Of a stretch of 64,000 bases of DNA, positions 43,400-53,886 are shown in pieces (positions within the stretch are counted from its first letter, which is position 1; each line of letters starts with the position of its first letter). Under the pieces are notes generated by a model. The model saw only the letters and a list, made by a program, of their open reading frames with translations. It searched no databases and was not told the origin of the DNA. Position numbers and translations under genes: made by a program. Location of the stretch: assembly GCA_002077045.2 (NCBI GenBank), contig KZ111153.1, positions 1,083,681 to 1,147,680 on the forward strand. The letters are read 5' to 3'. The DNA is from Rachicladosporium sp. CCFEE 5018. Taxonomy: Eukaryota; Ascomycota; Dothideomycetes; Cladosporiales; Cladosporiaceae.

Positions 43400-44841
43400 A
43401 TGGCAACTCCATTCCGCCAGTCACTGCGCCGCGTGCGCAGCTCCAGCACTTCGGAGTCGACGATCTCCTCAAGTACACACAAGCACATTACCATCGCGAG
43501 CCTTGCTAAGTCACCCGCACCTTCTACCACATTGAAAACCATCCCATACTGGCAGCATATCTGGAGAAACGTCGACCAGAGCGAGTTCCTCACGTACAGA
43601 TGGCAGACGCGCAACACGGTCGATCGACCAGAGAAGCTACTCGACTTCCTCAAGACAGTTGTCCCTGAGCGCATACCCGATGCTGTCAAGTCTGCCAAGG
43701 AGGACGGGCGACTGATCACGCGTGAGGCATTCCTCGAGGACGTATACAACGGCATGGCGAAGGCGCCCATGTCGGTGCGCTTGACGCCCCACGTGCTCAG
43801 CGTTATCAACTGGCAGGAACCTCTCCAGGACCCAGTCCTTCGGCAGTTCCTTCCACTCAAGTCCAGGATTCTGCCTGATCACCCCGAGCTCACTCTTGAC
43901 TCCCTCACGAGGAGGGTGACTCTCCAATTCCTGGACTCGTCCATCGATACCCTGATAAGGTATTGTTCCTCGGTAAGCAAAGCGGACTCCGTCTTGTGAG
44001 TGATCACTAACGATGCTCAGCCACCTCGGTATGTCCTGTCTATTGTCGTTTCTGTACTCGCTCCTACGCGGTGGGCGCAGACACCGAATCAGTCACCAAG
44101 CATTCCCTCAAGCCCGCTCGCCGTCGTTGGGACGCTATGTTCGAGTACATCGAGCAAAACCCCGCGATCCAGGATGTCGTGGTTTCCGGCGGCGACTCTT
44201 ATTACCTCGACCCCACACACCTGACGCGCATCGGGCATCGCCTTCTGGGCACTCCTCACATTAAGCGCTTCCGCTTCGCGACAAAGGGCTTGGCCGTTTG
44301 TCCGATGCGCATGACCGATCCCAACGACGCCTGGGTCAATGCATTCGTCGAAGTCAGCGACCGCGGTCGAGAAATGGGAAAAGAGGTGGCGATGCATACT
44401 CACTTCAACCATCCGAATGAAATTACATGGGCCACGGAGATGGCGGCACGTACGCTGTTTCAGCGCGGCGTACGGGTGCGCAACCAGACTGTACTTCTTC
44501 GCGGTGTCAATGACACTATCCCGATGATGGCCGAGCTCATTCGCAAGCTCTCGGATCTGATGATTCAACCGTACTATGTCTACCTCGGCGACATGGTAAA
44601 GGGGGTAGAAGACTTGCGCACATCCCTTGCGACTGCGCTTCACATCGAACAGAATCTCATCGGCGGGATTGCGGGTTTCAACATGCCCAAGTTCGTGGTC
44701 GACCTGCCTGGAGGTGGTGGGAAGCGTCCCATCACGAGCTTCGAAACCTACGACACGAAGGCTGGAGTGAGCACGTGGACAGCTCCAGCGGTGGCCGGCG
44801 ACAAGGTTTTCCAGTACCACGATCCAGTCAAGCGCGATTGA
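43400..44841 (+). CDS. L-lysine 2,3-aminomutase homologue (radical SAM), with a one-base frameshift in exon 1
   Basis: By family, converts L-lysine to L-beta-lysine using S-adenosylmethionine, a [4Fe-4S] cluster and PLP (EC 5.4.3.2). Exons 43400-43972 and 44021-44841; 48-nt intron with GTAAGC, CACTAAC and CAG. The start is basic and Ser-rich (MATPFRQSLRRVRSSSTSES), suggesting mitochondrial import. Exon 2 has the cluster motif CPVYCRFC (nt ~44032) and PGGGGK (nt ~44707), the PLP-lysine loop. In exon 1 the frame runs to LDSL (43906), then only two bases (AC) precede EEGDSPIPGLVHRYPDKVLF, so one base is missing; CAC at that point would restore the usual His. Read literally, translation ends before the radical SAM core. 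With the base counted, about 464 residues, normal for the family. Confidence 0.85.
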
Positions 44842-45653
44842 GAGTTTGAATCCACGTGCACACAAGACTTCACCGTGCCACAGTGGGATAGCCAAGTCCA
44901 CGTAACTTGCTCACTTGAAGCAGATAGTCTACGAGTGTTATCGAGGCAGGGGTCCTGCGACGGAATCGGGGCTAGATCACGGTATGGTGCAATCCATATC
45001 AGCACTAGTCCAAGATAGAACGATGAAGAACCCGATCGCGGTCTCCGTACCCAAGCTCACGTTACACAACATAATGCCCGACGGTCTCGCCCCTCAATTG
45101 ACCAGGATTCGCCGCTCTGATTGCGACCTCTCGAACGTCGGCCAGTCGATCTTTGCCAGCCACGTTGCGCAGGTGCAGGACTTGGTGTCAGGCTGCTTTG
45201 CATTCCTCATGCAAGCCTGCAGCAACGTTACATACATGGCTCCACCCACATCCTAGTGCAGTGCGGCGCAGGGAAGACGAGCCGTGCGCGTCTACGGAAG
45301 GGTTCACAATGCTTAATACATGGATATATCGAGATATGAAATGCATCATGTCCTTGTCAGTCGCTTCATATTGCCATGCTCGGCTGCATTGCTGTACACG
45401 TCGGGGGGCGTTGGTAAGCTTAACGGCTTGAGGCAGCTTACCCGGTTCACCCGGCCGCCCGAGTGCTGCATGTGTGACATTTTTATGAAAGTAGGTGAAT
45501 GACAGCGGCAGAGAGGTGGGCAGAATACCAGGGCGAGGTGGGCAGAATGTAAGCCGAGGAGTTTTACACACAATTGCCACGCCGTTGGTCCCATCTCGTT
45601 TCTTTCGAGGCCAGTCCCGCCGCCAGGCTGCACATTACTTTGCTATTTCCCCT
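44842..45653. other. Convergent intergenic region, about 0.8 kb
   Basis: 3' flanks of the aminomutase gene and of the minus-strand orphan. No feature supported. Confidence 0.5.
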
Positions 45654-46063
45654 CTACATGTTAGCGGACCGCTTCTTGCTAATAATAATCATCTCCTTGA
45701 ACCCGGCCGAACCCGCAACGCTACCCAGCCAGATTCTGATTGGCACCTTGATGCCCGCCACATTTGTCTCCTGGTTGGGCATGGTGCCAAACATATCCCG
45801 TTGTGCAGAGGTCTGCAGATCAACCTCGAGGATATCCATGTTAAGTGCGCCGCGAGGAATGGTCTTGCGAGTGACTTGGAGATCGCCGCCTGTGGATGGA
45901 CAAATCAGTATTGGCTATCATATTAGAAGTCAAGACTGGACTCACGCTCAGCGACGAGATCATTCAGCTTGTAGACACTGATGACTGCAAGTCCGTTTGC
46001 GACGATCGGGTTGTCGCCGGCGCGGTGGTGATACACCAGCACTTTATCCCCGAGTGGCTCCAT
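45654..46063 (-). CDS. Small hypothetical protein, two exons
   Basis: Exons 46063-45946 and 45889-45654; the 56-nt intron (GTGAGT, TACTGAT branch, CAG) joins frames cleanly and gives 117 residues. It begins MEPLGDKVLVYHHRAGDNPI and is mostly alternating hydrophobic and polar residues (IVANGLAVISVYKL, MDILEVDLQT, AGIKVPIRIWLGSVAGSAG), compatible with a small beta-rich fold. No signal peptide or membrane span. An additional upstream exon is possible because the frame remains open above 46063. No family recognised. Confidence 0.5.
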
Positions 46064-46463
46064 CGCGAGAAGATGTGATAGTGCAGGTAAGTCTCGGACT
46101 TGTGAGGTATGTCGATGCTTTGTAAGATGGACAAACCTGTCGTGAGGATGGTAGACTGGCACTCGACGTCGACACATGGACAAAGACATTGGACTATGCC
46201 CATGCGATGCCGGATGTGGACCTGAGTGCATCTTGACAAAGACTTCGATGTTGACGTGTTATGACAAAGAAGATAATGTGTTCTCGAAGCCGATTGTGTA
46301 GCACGTGCGTTTTGTTGATGTGTCGAGCAAGTGAATGCATTGGCAGTTGCGGTCTGACCGGTAGACGCAGTGAAGGTGCGACTCGTACGTGGTCCAGGTC
46401 AATCGGCGTACACAATGCCTTGCGGTCGTACTCCACAGCATATCGTCCAAGCAAGACGTCTTA
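46064..46463. other. Intergenic region
   Basis: Between the small orphan and the 3' end of the cyclophilin gene, both on the minus strand. It should hold the orphan's promoter or possible first exon. Nothing else was seen. Confidence 0.45.
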
Positions 46464-47810
46464 TCAACTTCGACGATCAGCATGTCTGTCACGGCTTCGT
46501 TCACGCCCGCGTCCATTTCCCTCATTTCGACGACCGGGCTCGTAGCGATCTCTTTCACGTCCACCAGCATCGCGCCGCGGCGGACTTCGACTTCTTGACC
46601 GCTGTCGAGGTTTCTCAGCGTCGCGCTGTTTGCGGTCTCTTTCAGCCTCGTCGAAGACATAGTTGTACTTGTCGCCTCGTCTACGCCGATCACCATCACC
46701 AGTTCGATACTGCTGTCGACGCTCCAGACTATCGATGCCACCGAAGCCGCCTTTGCTTTTTGCGGTCTTCGAGTTCGTAGAGTTCCGCCAGTCGGCCGAG
46801 AGCTTCGAGACACTCTGCGAGAAGTCGACATGGATACGGTGATCGTCGATGAGCACACCTTGCATCTTGAAATAGGCACGCTCACAGTCCTCCTTCGTAG
46901 CAAACTCGATGAAGGCGTATTGCAAGCTGTCGCCGGACTTCTTCTCACGTACTACTTCACAGGATAGGATCTTGCCGAAGCGAGAGAAGATGAGCTCCAG
47001 ATCCTCATCACGGGTGACTGGGTTCAGCTTACACACGAATAGTATCTGCTCAGGTGGTGTGACTTCAGCGAATGGGAGATCGCCAATGAGCTCGAGAGTG
47101 AGTGCTTGCGCCCTTGCTTCTCGCTCTCTTCGTAGCTTTTCTAGCTTCTCCGGATCAGCGTCCTCCTCCAGCACCTCGTCATACGCTATCCGCACGGTAG
47201 CCTGCTGCTCGACCGAAGGTGGTGGACTTGCAAGCGCCTCAAGCATCCCTGGTTGGTCATCATACGGATCGTCGAGCACGACCGTGTGCAAAATCCTGAT
47301 GTCTTGCAAAGGGCGTCCCTTGCCGTCGATGAAGGCGGTGTTGATCTTCTCAAGTGCGTCAAACCCCTCGACCACCTCGCCGAAGATCGCAGCTTTACCG
47401 TCCAGATCCTCGATATTGTCGCCAAGCGTGATCAAGAACTGACTTCCAGCAAGACGATCGTCAGGATTGACTTTTGAGACCGTAGTAGCCATACTGACAG
47501 TTCCTCGCTCTCCATGCTTGCGCTTCCGGGACATCTCGGGCTTGAAGACAATCCGGTCCGGACGCGTAGCACGTTTCGAGGTGCCACTTGGCAGTCCCCA
47601 GATTGATGAACCTCCATCGCTGTCCTTCGAATCAGGTCCGATGGGATCCCCAGACTGGAATGAGAAGTTTGGCTGCACGTCGTAAACCGGACTGAAGTTG
47701 TAGTACTTGATCTTGCATAGCTTCAAGAAATTCTCACAACATTTCGGCGCGTCCTTCACGAACAGGTCGATCGTGATGTCTCCTGCGGATGTCTCGAGGA
47801 GGACTGACAT
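46464..47810 (-). CDS. PPIL4: Peptidyl-prolyl cis-trans isomerase-like 4 (cyclophilin-RRM)
   Basis: Nuclear cyclophilin fused to an RNA-recognition motif; the family is linked to mRNA processing and transcription. 448 residues, one exon. Cyclophilin domain at residues 1-~175, starting MSVLLETSAGDITIDLFVKD and containing CCENFLKLCK, YYNFSPVYDVQPNFSFQSGD, GTVSMA, GSQFLITLGD and AIFGEVVEG. RRM at ~253-333 with ILFVCKLNP (RNP2) and LQYAFIEF (RNP1). The C-terminus is rich in Arg, Ser, Asp and Gly (RQRSRSRSPPRRD), an RS-like tail expected in the nucleus. As usual for this subclass, the canonical active-site Arg region of cyclophilin A is altered (FSPVYDVQPNFSFQSGD), so catalytic strength is uncertain. 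Confidence 0.95.
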   Translation of the reverse strand: MSVLLETSAGDITIDLFVKDAPKCCENFLKLCKIKYYNFSPVYDVQPNFSFQSGDPIGPDSKDSDGGSSIWGLPSGTSKRATRPDRIVFKPEMSRKRKHGERGTVSMATTVSKVNPDDRLAGSQFLITLGDNIEDLDGKAAIFGEVVEGFDALEKINTAFIDGKGRPLQDIRILHTVVLDDPYDDQPGMLEALASPPPSVEQQATVRIAYDEVLEEDADPEKLEKLRREREARAQALTLELIGDLPFAEVTPPEQILFVCKLNPVTRDEDLELIFSRFGKILSCEVVREKKSGDSLQYAFIEFATKEDCERAYFKMQGVLIDDHRIHVDFSQSVSKLSADWRNSTNSKTAKSKGGFGGIDSLERRQQYRTGDGDRRRRGDKYNYVFDEAERDRKQRDAEKPRQRSRSRSPPRRDAGGRERDRYEPGRRNEGNGRGRERSRDRHADRRS

Positions 47811-48063
47811 GGCTACCAGCCCCTGCTCTGCATGGAGTAAGGGAATGCGACTGTTCTTTGTTCTCGAACGTGAGGTGACAGCAGCCGGCTTACGTTAGCA
47901 GCTCCCGGCAAAACGCTTCATGCCCGAGGCCCCTAAATCTTCACGAGCATGTGGCAGAGACATCTCGTACAGGTCTTGGACGGGTGTTAATTGCGATTAC
48001 ATTGAGTGAACGACCACATCTTAGCATGGCTACATATCTACATCACCACTCGATCGTGTCTCC

Positions 48064-49623
48064 TCACTTCTCAATCAACTTGTCGAAGATCTGTCCAATC
48101 GCCTTGGCACTCTTCTTCGGGTACCGTTTCTGTCCACCCTCGTAGTCCACGTAAGTGACACCAAACCTTGTCTCATAGCCCTCTGCCCACTCGAAGTTGC
48201 TGTGCAATAGTCAGTGATACAGTTTATAGATCAATGTCAGGATTGGGTACTTACTCCAATAGACTCCAAGCCATATATCCCCGAACATCGACTCCATCGA
48301 ATGTCCTCGCCTCCGCTAGTGCCTGCAGATGGTCCTCGAAGTACTTCACACGGAAGTCGTCATTCAGGATCTCCTCTTTCGTCTTGTCGTTCTCGGCTAA
48401 GACGGACGTTCCGTTCTCGGTCACGTATATAATGGGCTTGCCGTAGCGGTCCGAGATCCACTTGATGAGCTTGCGGAAGCCTTGCGGGTACGGTCGGAGC
48501 CAGGGCGACTGCGTGAGTTCGCCTATGGATTTGCCGTCCTTGTTTTCGAGGAGTAGCTCAAGGTTGCCGGTAAAGTCTTCGGGCTTCGCGGGATGGGGGA
48601 TGTTCTTGATGTAGTTGGCACAGTAGGTGTTCCTACGATCCCCTGCATCAGCACTGTATTCTCTGCGGGCCGGTGTTTCAAAACGAGAGATACTCACATT
48701 CCGTAAAAGTCATTCGAGCCTTGCACAAGCGCCCTGTCCTCTTCAGTCCATTCAGGCAGGCGATCGCCGAGCTGCTTCCGCATGCTATCGGGGTATTTGC
48801 CGTGGTAGATTGGATCACCGAACCAAGAGATGGCAAACTCGAGCTTCCTTTCGCAAGCCTCAATATCTTCTTTGCTCTCCGGATCCCAAGGTTCCGTCCA
48901 GTCACCGTTCAGTGTGATGCCGATGACACCGCCCTGCTTCTGCTTGTACTCCTCTCGATATACCTTGACTGCTGCTCCGTGGGCAACAAGGATGTTGTGA
49001 CCGACAGTCCAGGGCTCCCTGCTGCTGTCGCCCACAGGTGATTTCTTGCGGTCCGACGTGTGGCCTGGCGCGAATTGCCCGATGCTGTAACCCAAGACTG
49101 AGCTACACCATGGCTCATTGTATGTGATCCAGAACTTCACCTTCTCGCCCAATGCTTCGAACATGACTCTTGCGAATCGCACGTAATCCTTGGTATACTC
49201 CTCTTTGTTCAGCAGCCCACCATACCTATCATGCAGCCCCTGCGGCAAGTCCCAATGGAAGAGTGTGACCATAGGCTCGATGCCTGCTTTGACGAGCTCG
49301 TCCACAAGCGTGACATAGTATTGTAGTCCCTTCTCGTTTACAGGGTCGTCACGACCGCCCACTGGGATGACACGAGACCAGGAAATGCTGAAGCGGTATG
49401 CTTTGGCACCCAACTGCTTCAGAAGCTCGATATCGGCAGGGTACTGGTGGTACGAGTCGCAGGCTGTGACGCCAGAGGACCCATCTGCAATCTTCCCTGG
49501 GATGTCGCAGAAGGTGTCCCAGATGGACGGGCCACGGCCATCGTCCTTAATGCCACCCTCGATCTGGTAGGAGGCGGTCGCGAAGCCCCAGAGGAAGTCC
49601 TTGGGGAAGGACGCCTTCGTCAT
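48064..49623 (-). CDS. GH1 beta-glucosidase, intracellular type
   Basis: Hydrolyses beta-glucosides such as cellobiose to glucose (glycoside hydrolase family 1). Exons 49623-48698, 48632-48255 and 48199-48064; introns of 65 and 55 nt; 479 residues, the usual GH1 length. Start MTKASFPKDFLWGFATASYQ with IEGG directly follows the ATG, so there is no signal peptide. The acid/base Glu is in TYNEPW (nt ~49115) and the nucleophile Glu in YVTENG (nt ~48420). The intron 1 acceptor is the TAG at 48635-48633, which gives FYGM-NTYCANYIK; the CAG a few bases earlier would bring in a stop codon. Intron 2 splits WSLLD-NFEWAEGYETRFG, a GH1 hallmark. Complete with no lesions. Confidence 0.94.
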
Positions 49624-50378
49624 GGTGGCTGTGTGTATTTGGAGGCAAAGAATGGACGGTTGAGGAAGGAAAGGGTGACGGTTGAGATGAGACTGGGCTA
49701 TGAGGTTCGAGGATATACTTTCCTACCTACAGCACTGTCAGAGCTAGCCTCGAGTCGTCACGGAGGCTTGCGAGTCAGCCTTGGTGTCTACGAGACGAGC
49801 GCGTAGGCGGGCCTACAATCGTCGACTGTGGAGAGATAGTGGGGTGTTTCGAGTAGTTCTGCCAGATGTCGAGAGCTTGGAGTGTGAATACCCGGGCGGT
49901 GATGAGGGAAGACGGTCCGCTGCTCCGTGGGTATCGTCTTCGCCGTGAAAGAGACCGCGTCAAAGAGCGGGATGTCCGCAAGAGGCGAAGCCGTTAGATG
50001 CCGCGCCGACAACCTCGCCGACGACACCATCAGGATATCCTGGCTTCGGAGGTATCAATCATGCCATTGCTCAATGGTGACACGGCGGAGGAGGATGTCG
50101 ACGTGCCCAGAGACTATAAGATATCGCAGGTAGAGGAATTACTCTCATTCAAGTTTCCCGTCTCGATCATCATCTCCAGCGTGCTCATAAGCTACACCCT
50201 AAGAAGGTTCCCTTTGCCTTCACGACAGCCGAGTGTCTAAACAAGAGGCTTTCGCATCAGCAACCGGAACACTCCTTCTATCTCGAAGATATTGTGGCGG
50301 AGGTCTTGCTGACTACGGCTGTGACACCTCATTGTTGCGATCAGGAGGACGACATTCGACTAAGCCAGGAATCTAGCC
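49624..50378. other. Divergent intergenic region, about 0.75 kb
   Basis: Between the GH1 gene (minus) and the DUF1479 gene (plus). A short frame at 50061-50240 reads protein-like (MPLLNGDTAEEDVDVPRDYK) but has no partner exon. No further feature supported. Confidence 0.45.
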
Positions 50379-51896
50379 ATGGCGACTGCAATCAGTACTA
50401 CTCGCACACTGTGGCGAGCCGGCTGCCGACGCGGTCTCGTCTCTCGTTCCCGTTCTGCACGACTTCTAGCAACAGCAGCAACCGAGAAGCGCCAAGGCGA
50501 CATCTCGGATGCCTTTGCTTCGCTTTCGGGCAAAGGCTTCTCGCCACTAGACCCTCGCTTCGCGGCAGTCAAGCAGCAGCTAGTAGCAGGCCACGAAGAC
50601 GCCCTTCAAGCGTCCTGGTTCCGCCTCCTTGAATTACTACAAGAAGAGACTGCTCTCATCGCGGAGCAGGGATCTAAGGCGATCCCTGAGGTCGACTATC
50701 AGGACATAACGAGCCCCAGTGCGGACTTCAGAGCTGTGCACCGGAAGCGCGGCGTGGCTGTCATCCGCAACGTGATCCCCGACGATGAAGTGCTGGCCAT
50801 GAAGGACGAGCTGCGAGCTTACATCGCAGCCAATCCGCATACCAAGGCGTTCCCACCCGAGAATCCACAGGTGTTTGAACTGTACTGGTCGCCTGCGCAG
50901 ATCAAAGCACGATCCCACCCCAACCTTCTCAAGGCCCAGCAATTCCTTATGAAGTTCTGGCACTCCAAGGACCCAAATGCTCTGGTTTCCACGCGTCACC
51001 CAGCTATCTACGCCGATCGACTGCGCATGCGCCTACCGGGCGACGCGCGGTTTGCCTTGGGCCCTCACGTCGATGGTGGATCTTGCGAACGCTGGGAGGA
51101 GACTGGCTACGGTCGCGGGAAAGTCTACGCTGATATTTGGCGCGGTGATTGGGAATCCTACGATCCTTGGGAGTCCTCCTGCCGCCTGCCCGTGGTTTCT
51201 GATCTTTATCGAGGGGTAGGAGCGTGCAGTATGTTCCGCATGTTTCAAGGCTGGCTGAGTATGTCGACTACTGGACCTTTCCAAGGCACTCTCCTCGTCA
51301 ATCCGTTACTCAGACACAGCACTGCCTACTTCCTCCTTCGCCCCTTCTTCTCATCTCGAAACACCAACTCTGAGTCCGCCGACTACCTCGCCCCTTCAAA
51401 TTGGCCCCTTGACCTCTCCTCAACCAACTCCTGGCTCCACGGTGCCTCACAAGGCCACGGCCAGGAACTCCGCCCAGAACTACATCCCCATCTTAAGCTC
51501 GAAGAAACGATGATTCACATGCCCGAAGTGCACCCCGGCGACTACGTCTCCTGGCACTGCGATACGATTCACGCTGTTGACAAAGTCCACTCTGGCTTCT
51601 CGGACTCGTCTGTGATGTACATTCCTACTTGTCCACTGACGGTGAGCAACGCGGAGTATCTCGCTCGCCAGCGAAGGGCGTTTCTGGATGGCACGCCGAG
51701 TCCGGATTTCGGCGGCGGACTGGGTGAGAGTCAGCATATTGGGCGGATGGGTGTGGAGGATGTGAGGAGGGTGGATGAGGGAGCTGGAATGCGGGGGATG
51801 GGGCTGAGGGAGTTTGATGATGGGGAGGAAGGGCTCAGTGATGGAGAGAGGGAGGTTGTGGCGAGGGCGAATAAGATACTAGGGTTCTATGACTGA
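50379..51896 (+). CDS. DUF1479 protein, probable Fe(II)/2-oxoglutarate dioxygenase fold
   Basis: 505 residues, one exon. The N-terminus is Arg/Ser/Ala-rich (MATAISTTRTLWRAGCRRGL) and looks like a mitochondrial presequence. The body matches DUF1479: GVAVIRNVIPDDE, PQVFELYWSPAQIKARSHPN, GPHVDGGSCERWEETGYG and YADIWRGDWESYDPW. His and Asp of GPHVDGG (residues ~229-231) and a distal His in WHCDTIHAVD (residue ~397) form the likely iron-binding HxD..H triad. MIHMPEVHPGDYVSW precedes it. The substrate is unknown; oxygenase activity is inferred from the metal site. The C-terminal part is acidic and partly disordered. Confidence 0.88.
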   Translation: MATAISTTRTLWRAGCRRGLVSRSRSARLLATAATEKRQGDISDAFASLSGKGFSPLDPRFAAVKQQLVAGHEDALQASWFRLLELLQEETALIAEQGSKAIPEVDYQDITSPSADFRAVHRKRGVAVIRNVIPDDEVLAMKDELRAYIAANPHTKAFPPENPQVFELYWSPAQIKARSHPNLLKAQQFLMKFWHSKDPNALVSTRHPAIYADRLRMRLPGDARFALGPHVDGGSCERWEETGYGRGKVYADIWRGDWESYDPWESSCRLPVVSDLYRGVGACSMFRMFQGWLSMSTTGPFQGTLLVNPLLRHSTAYFLLRPFFSSRNTNSESADYLAPSNWPLDLSSTNSWLHGASQGHGQELRPELHPHLKLEETMIHMPEVHPGDYVSWHCDTIHAVDKVHSGFSDSSVMYIPTCPLTVSNAEYLARQRRAFLDGTPSPDFGGGLGESQHIGRMGVEDVRRVDEGAGMRGMGLREFDDGEEGLSDGEREVVARANKILGFYD

Positions 51897-52115
51897 CGGT
51901 TTGTACCTCCACCGTTCCAAAAGTTCGAGACCATGTTCATGAAGCCCGTGAACAACGACGCTGGAGATGTTAGATAGAGATCTACTGTACATACCACCCT
52001 GCCTCACAGATCTAGCTACACAGCGTGAGCAGCAGCCTCGGATTGCACCGCTATTACGCACCATCATTCTACCTCCCTCATCTTTCCTTACCACCCGCCC
52101 GACTACGAGACATGC

Positions 52116-53638
52116 CTACGACATCATCCTCGTCATATCGTTTCGCACTCTCTGGTAATCCAACAACCCCTCAATCTGCCCCACAGCCGAGATAGCGATG
52201 TCCCTATCCCACAGCCTCCGCTTCGCAAACTCCATGACATCCTTCGCCTTGATTGCTCCAACAACCCGCTCAACCTCCTCAGGCGCCAGTCGTCGACCGG
52301 TGGTAATAATCTGACGGCCGATATCCTCCGCCACACTTGTAGTGCCATCGAGGGAAAGCAGAATAGAGGCTTTGAGCTGCGACTTCGCGCGTTCGACTTC
52401 CGCTTCCGAGACGTTGTAGCTCAGGCGCGACCATTCGCGGAGCGTGAAGTGCACGAGGTCGTCGATGCGGGTTACCTGATCAGTGACCATGTAGATTCCC
52501 CAGAGACCGGTGTCGGAGTAGGAAGTCGAGAAACTCATGAAGCTGTTCGCGAGGCGGTTTTCGTGGATGAAGGTGCTGAGCTTGCTGCCGAGGTACGGCG
52601 AGTTGCCCATAGCACGATCCCAATTGCCTACAATCGCCTGCGTGACGAGCGCGGTGAAGTAATCGTCGTCTTTCCAGCTCACGCCTTCGACTGCGATGGC
52701 GATATTGGCTGTGGGCATGGTGTCGTCGCGGATGCGGACCTCAGAGCCGACAAAATCTGGGCGGGATTCGATAGCGCGGGCTTGGGCGTTTGCCTGACTG
52801 GCGGGGTTGGCATTGGGCATGCTGGAAAAGTGTTTTTCGGCTAGCTCGACGAGCTGGGCGTGGGGGACACCACCTGAGCCGACTAGCACCATGCGGTCGG
52901 CCGTGTAGTTTGTCTTGATGTAGGAGGTCAGGTCGTCGCGGGAAATCGACTGGATGTTCTCGCGCGGACCGAGGATTGTGCGACCGAGCGGCTGGCCTTG
53001 GAAGGCTGTGGCGTGGAGGTGGTCGAAGACGACTTCCTCGACCTGCTTGTCCACCTCTTCCTGCTCTCGCAGGATGACATCCCTCTCTCGCTCAATGGCG
53101 GAAGGCTCGAGTTTTGAGTTCTGCAGGATGTCGGCGAGAATGTCTACACTAGCAGGCACATCGTTGTTGAAAGCTTTGGCGTAGTAGACAGTGTTTTCGC
53201 GTGAGGTGTAGGCGTTGAGGTGGCCGCCCATGTTTTCTATTTCCAGCTCGAGGGCGGACTGGGAGCGCTTTTGAGTGCCCTTGAAGGCGAGATGCTCAAG
53301 GAAGTGAGCGGTACCGTTGGTCTTGTCCGTCTCGGCGCGGGAGCCAGCGTCTATCCACACGCCAACTGTGCTGGTCTGGGCGTAGGGGGAGTACTCGGAG
53401 GCGATCTGAAGGAATTGTGTCAGCTGCTGATACTCACATATACTGCTGACTATCCAGCACTACTCACTGTGAAGCCATTACTCAACGTGGTGCTCTCAGT
53501 TGTACTCCCATGGCTCACGGGCGTGGCCAGACTACGGGTGAGGCCAACAGCATTCCCCGGCTTGATCGCGCGGATGGCCTTCTGGGCGCGCAGACCCTGG
53601 TGCATGCTCAGCGCGAGCCGTCTCGAAGCCATGGCCAT
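52116..53638 (-). CDS. MAS1: Mitochondrial processing peptidase beta subunit
   Basis: Catalytic subunit of the matrix peptidase that removes presequences from imported proteins (M16 family). Exons 53638-53468 and 53405-52116; 62-nt phase-0 intron (GTGAGT, GCTGACAC branch, CAG); 486 residues. The N-terminus is a presequence (MAMASRRLALSMHQGLRAQK). The splice restores LSNGFT-IASEYSPYAQTSTVGV, a strongly conserved block. The zinc motif HFLEH is near residue 91, with the distal Glu in the following helix region (ERERDVILREQEEVDKQVEE). The glycine-rich LGSKLSTFIHENRLANSF region of the second half is in place, as is the conserved SQLKASILLSLDGTTSVAED. Complete; divergent from SDH4 with 248 bp between starts. 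Confidence 0.96.
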
Positions 53639-53770
53639 TGCGTGTGTGGGTGGAGGTGGAGATGGGGAGATTTAGAATGAATGACCTTTCAGGTACCTCA
53701 ACTTGCTGTTTCCCAAGAAGCTCCGTTTGCGCGGAACAATCCGGGCTTGAAGCCTGAGGCATTACTCTGT

Positions 53771-53853
53771 ATTGGGATGATCTTGATTGGCTGGGCCAGT
53801 GTACCTCGGACTCTAGACATCACGACCTCTCAGTCGCCCTCCACCACCATTGG
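53771..53853. promoter_or_regulatory. Three CCAAT boxes (reverse orientation) in the MAS1-SDH4 divergent promoter
   Basis: ATTGG occurs at 53771-53775, 53786-53790 and 53849-53853, within the 248 bp between the two start codons. In fungi the CCAAT-binding Hap complex controls many respiratory genes, so these are candidate sites; the third lies only 34 bases from the SDH4 ATG and may be in its leader. Assigned by sequence and context only. Confidence 0.4.
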
Positions 53854-53886
53854 TATCGACACCACCCCCTCGCCGGCCCCACAACC

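Noticed and set aside
50061..50240. Short frame beginning MPLLNGDTAEEDVDVPRDYK with a hydrophobic end
   Set aside because: No partner exon or homologous family seen; it lies in the promoter space of the DUF1479 gene.
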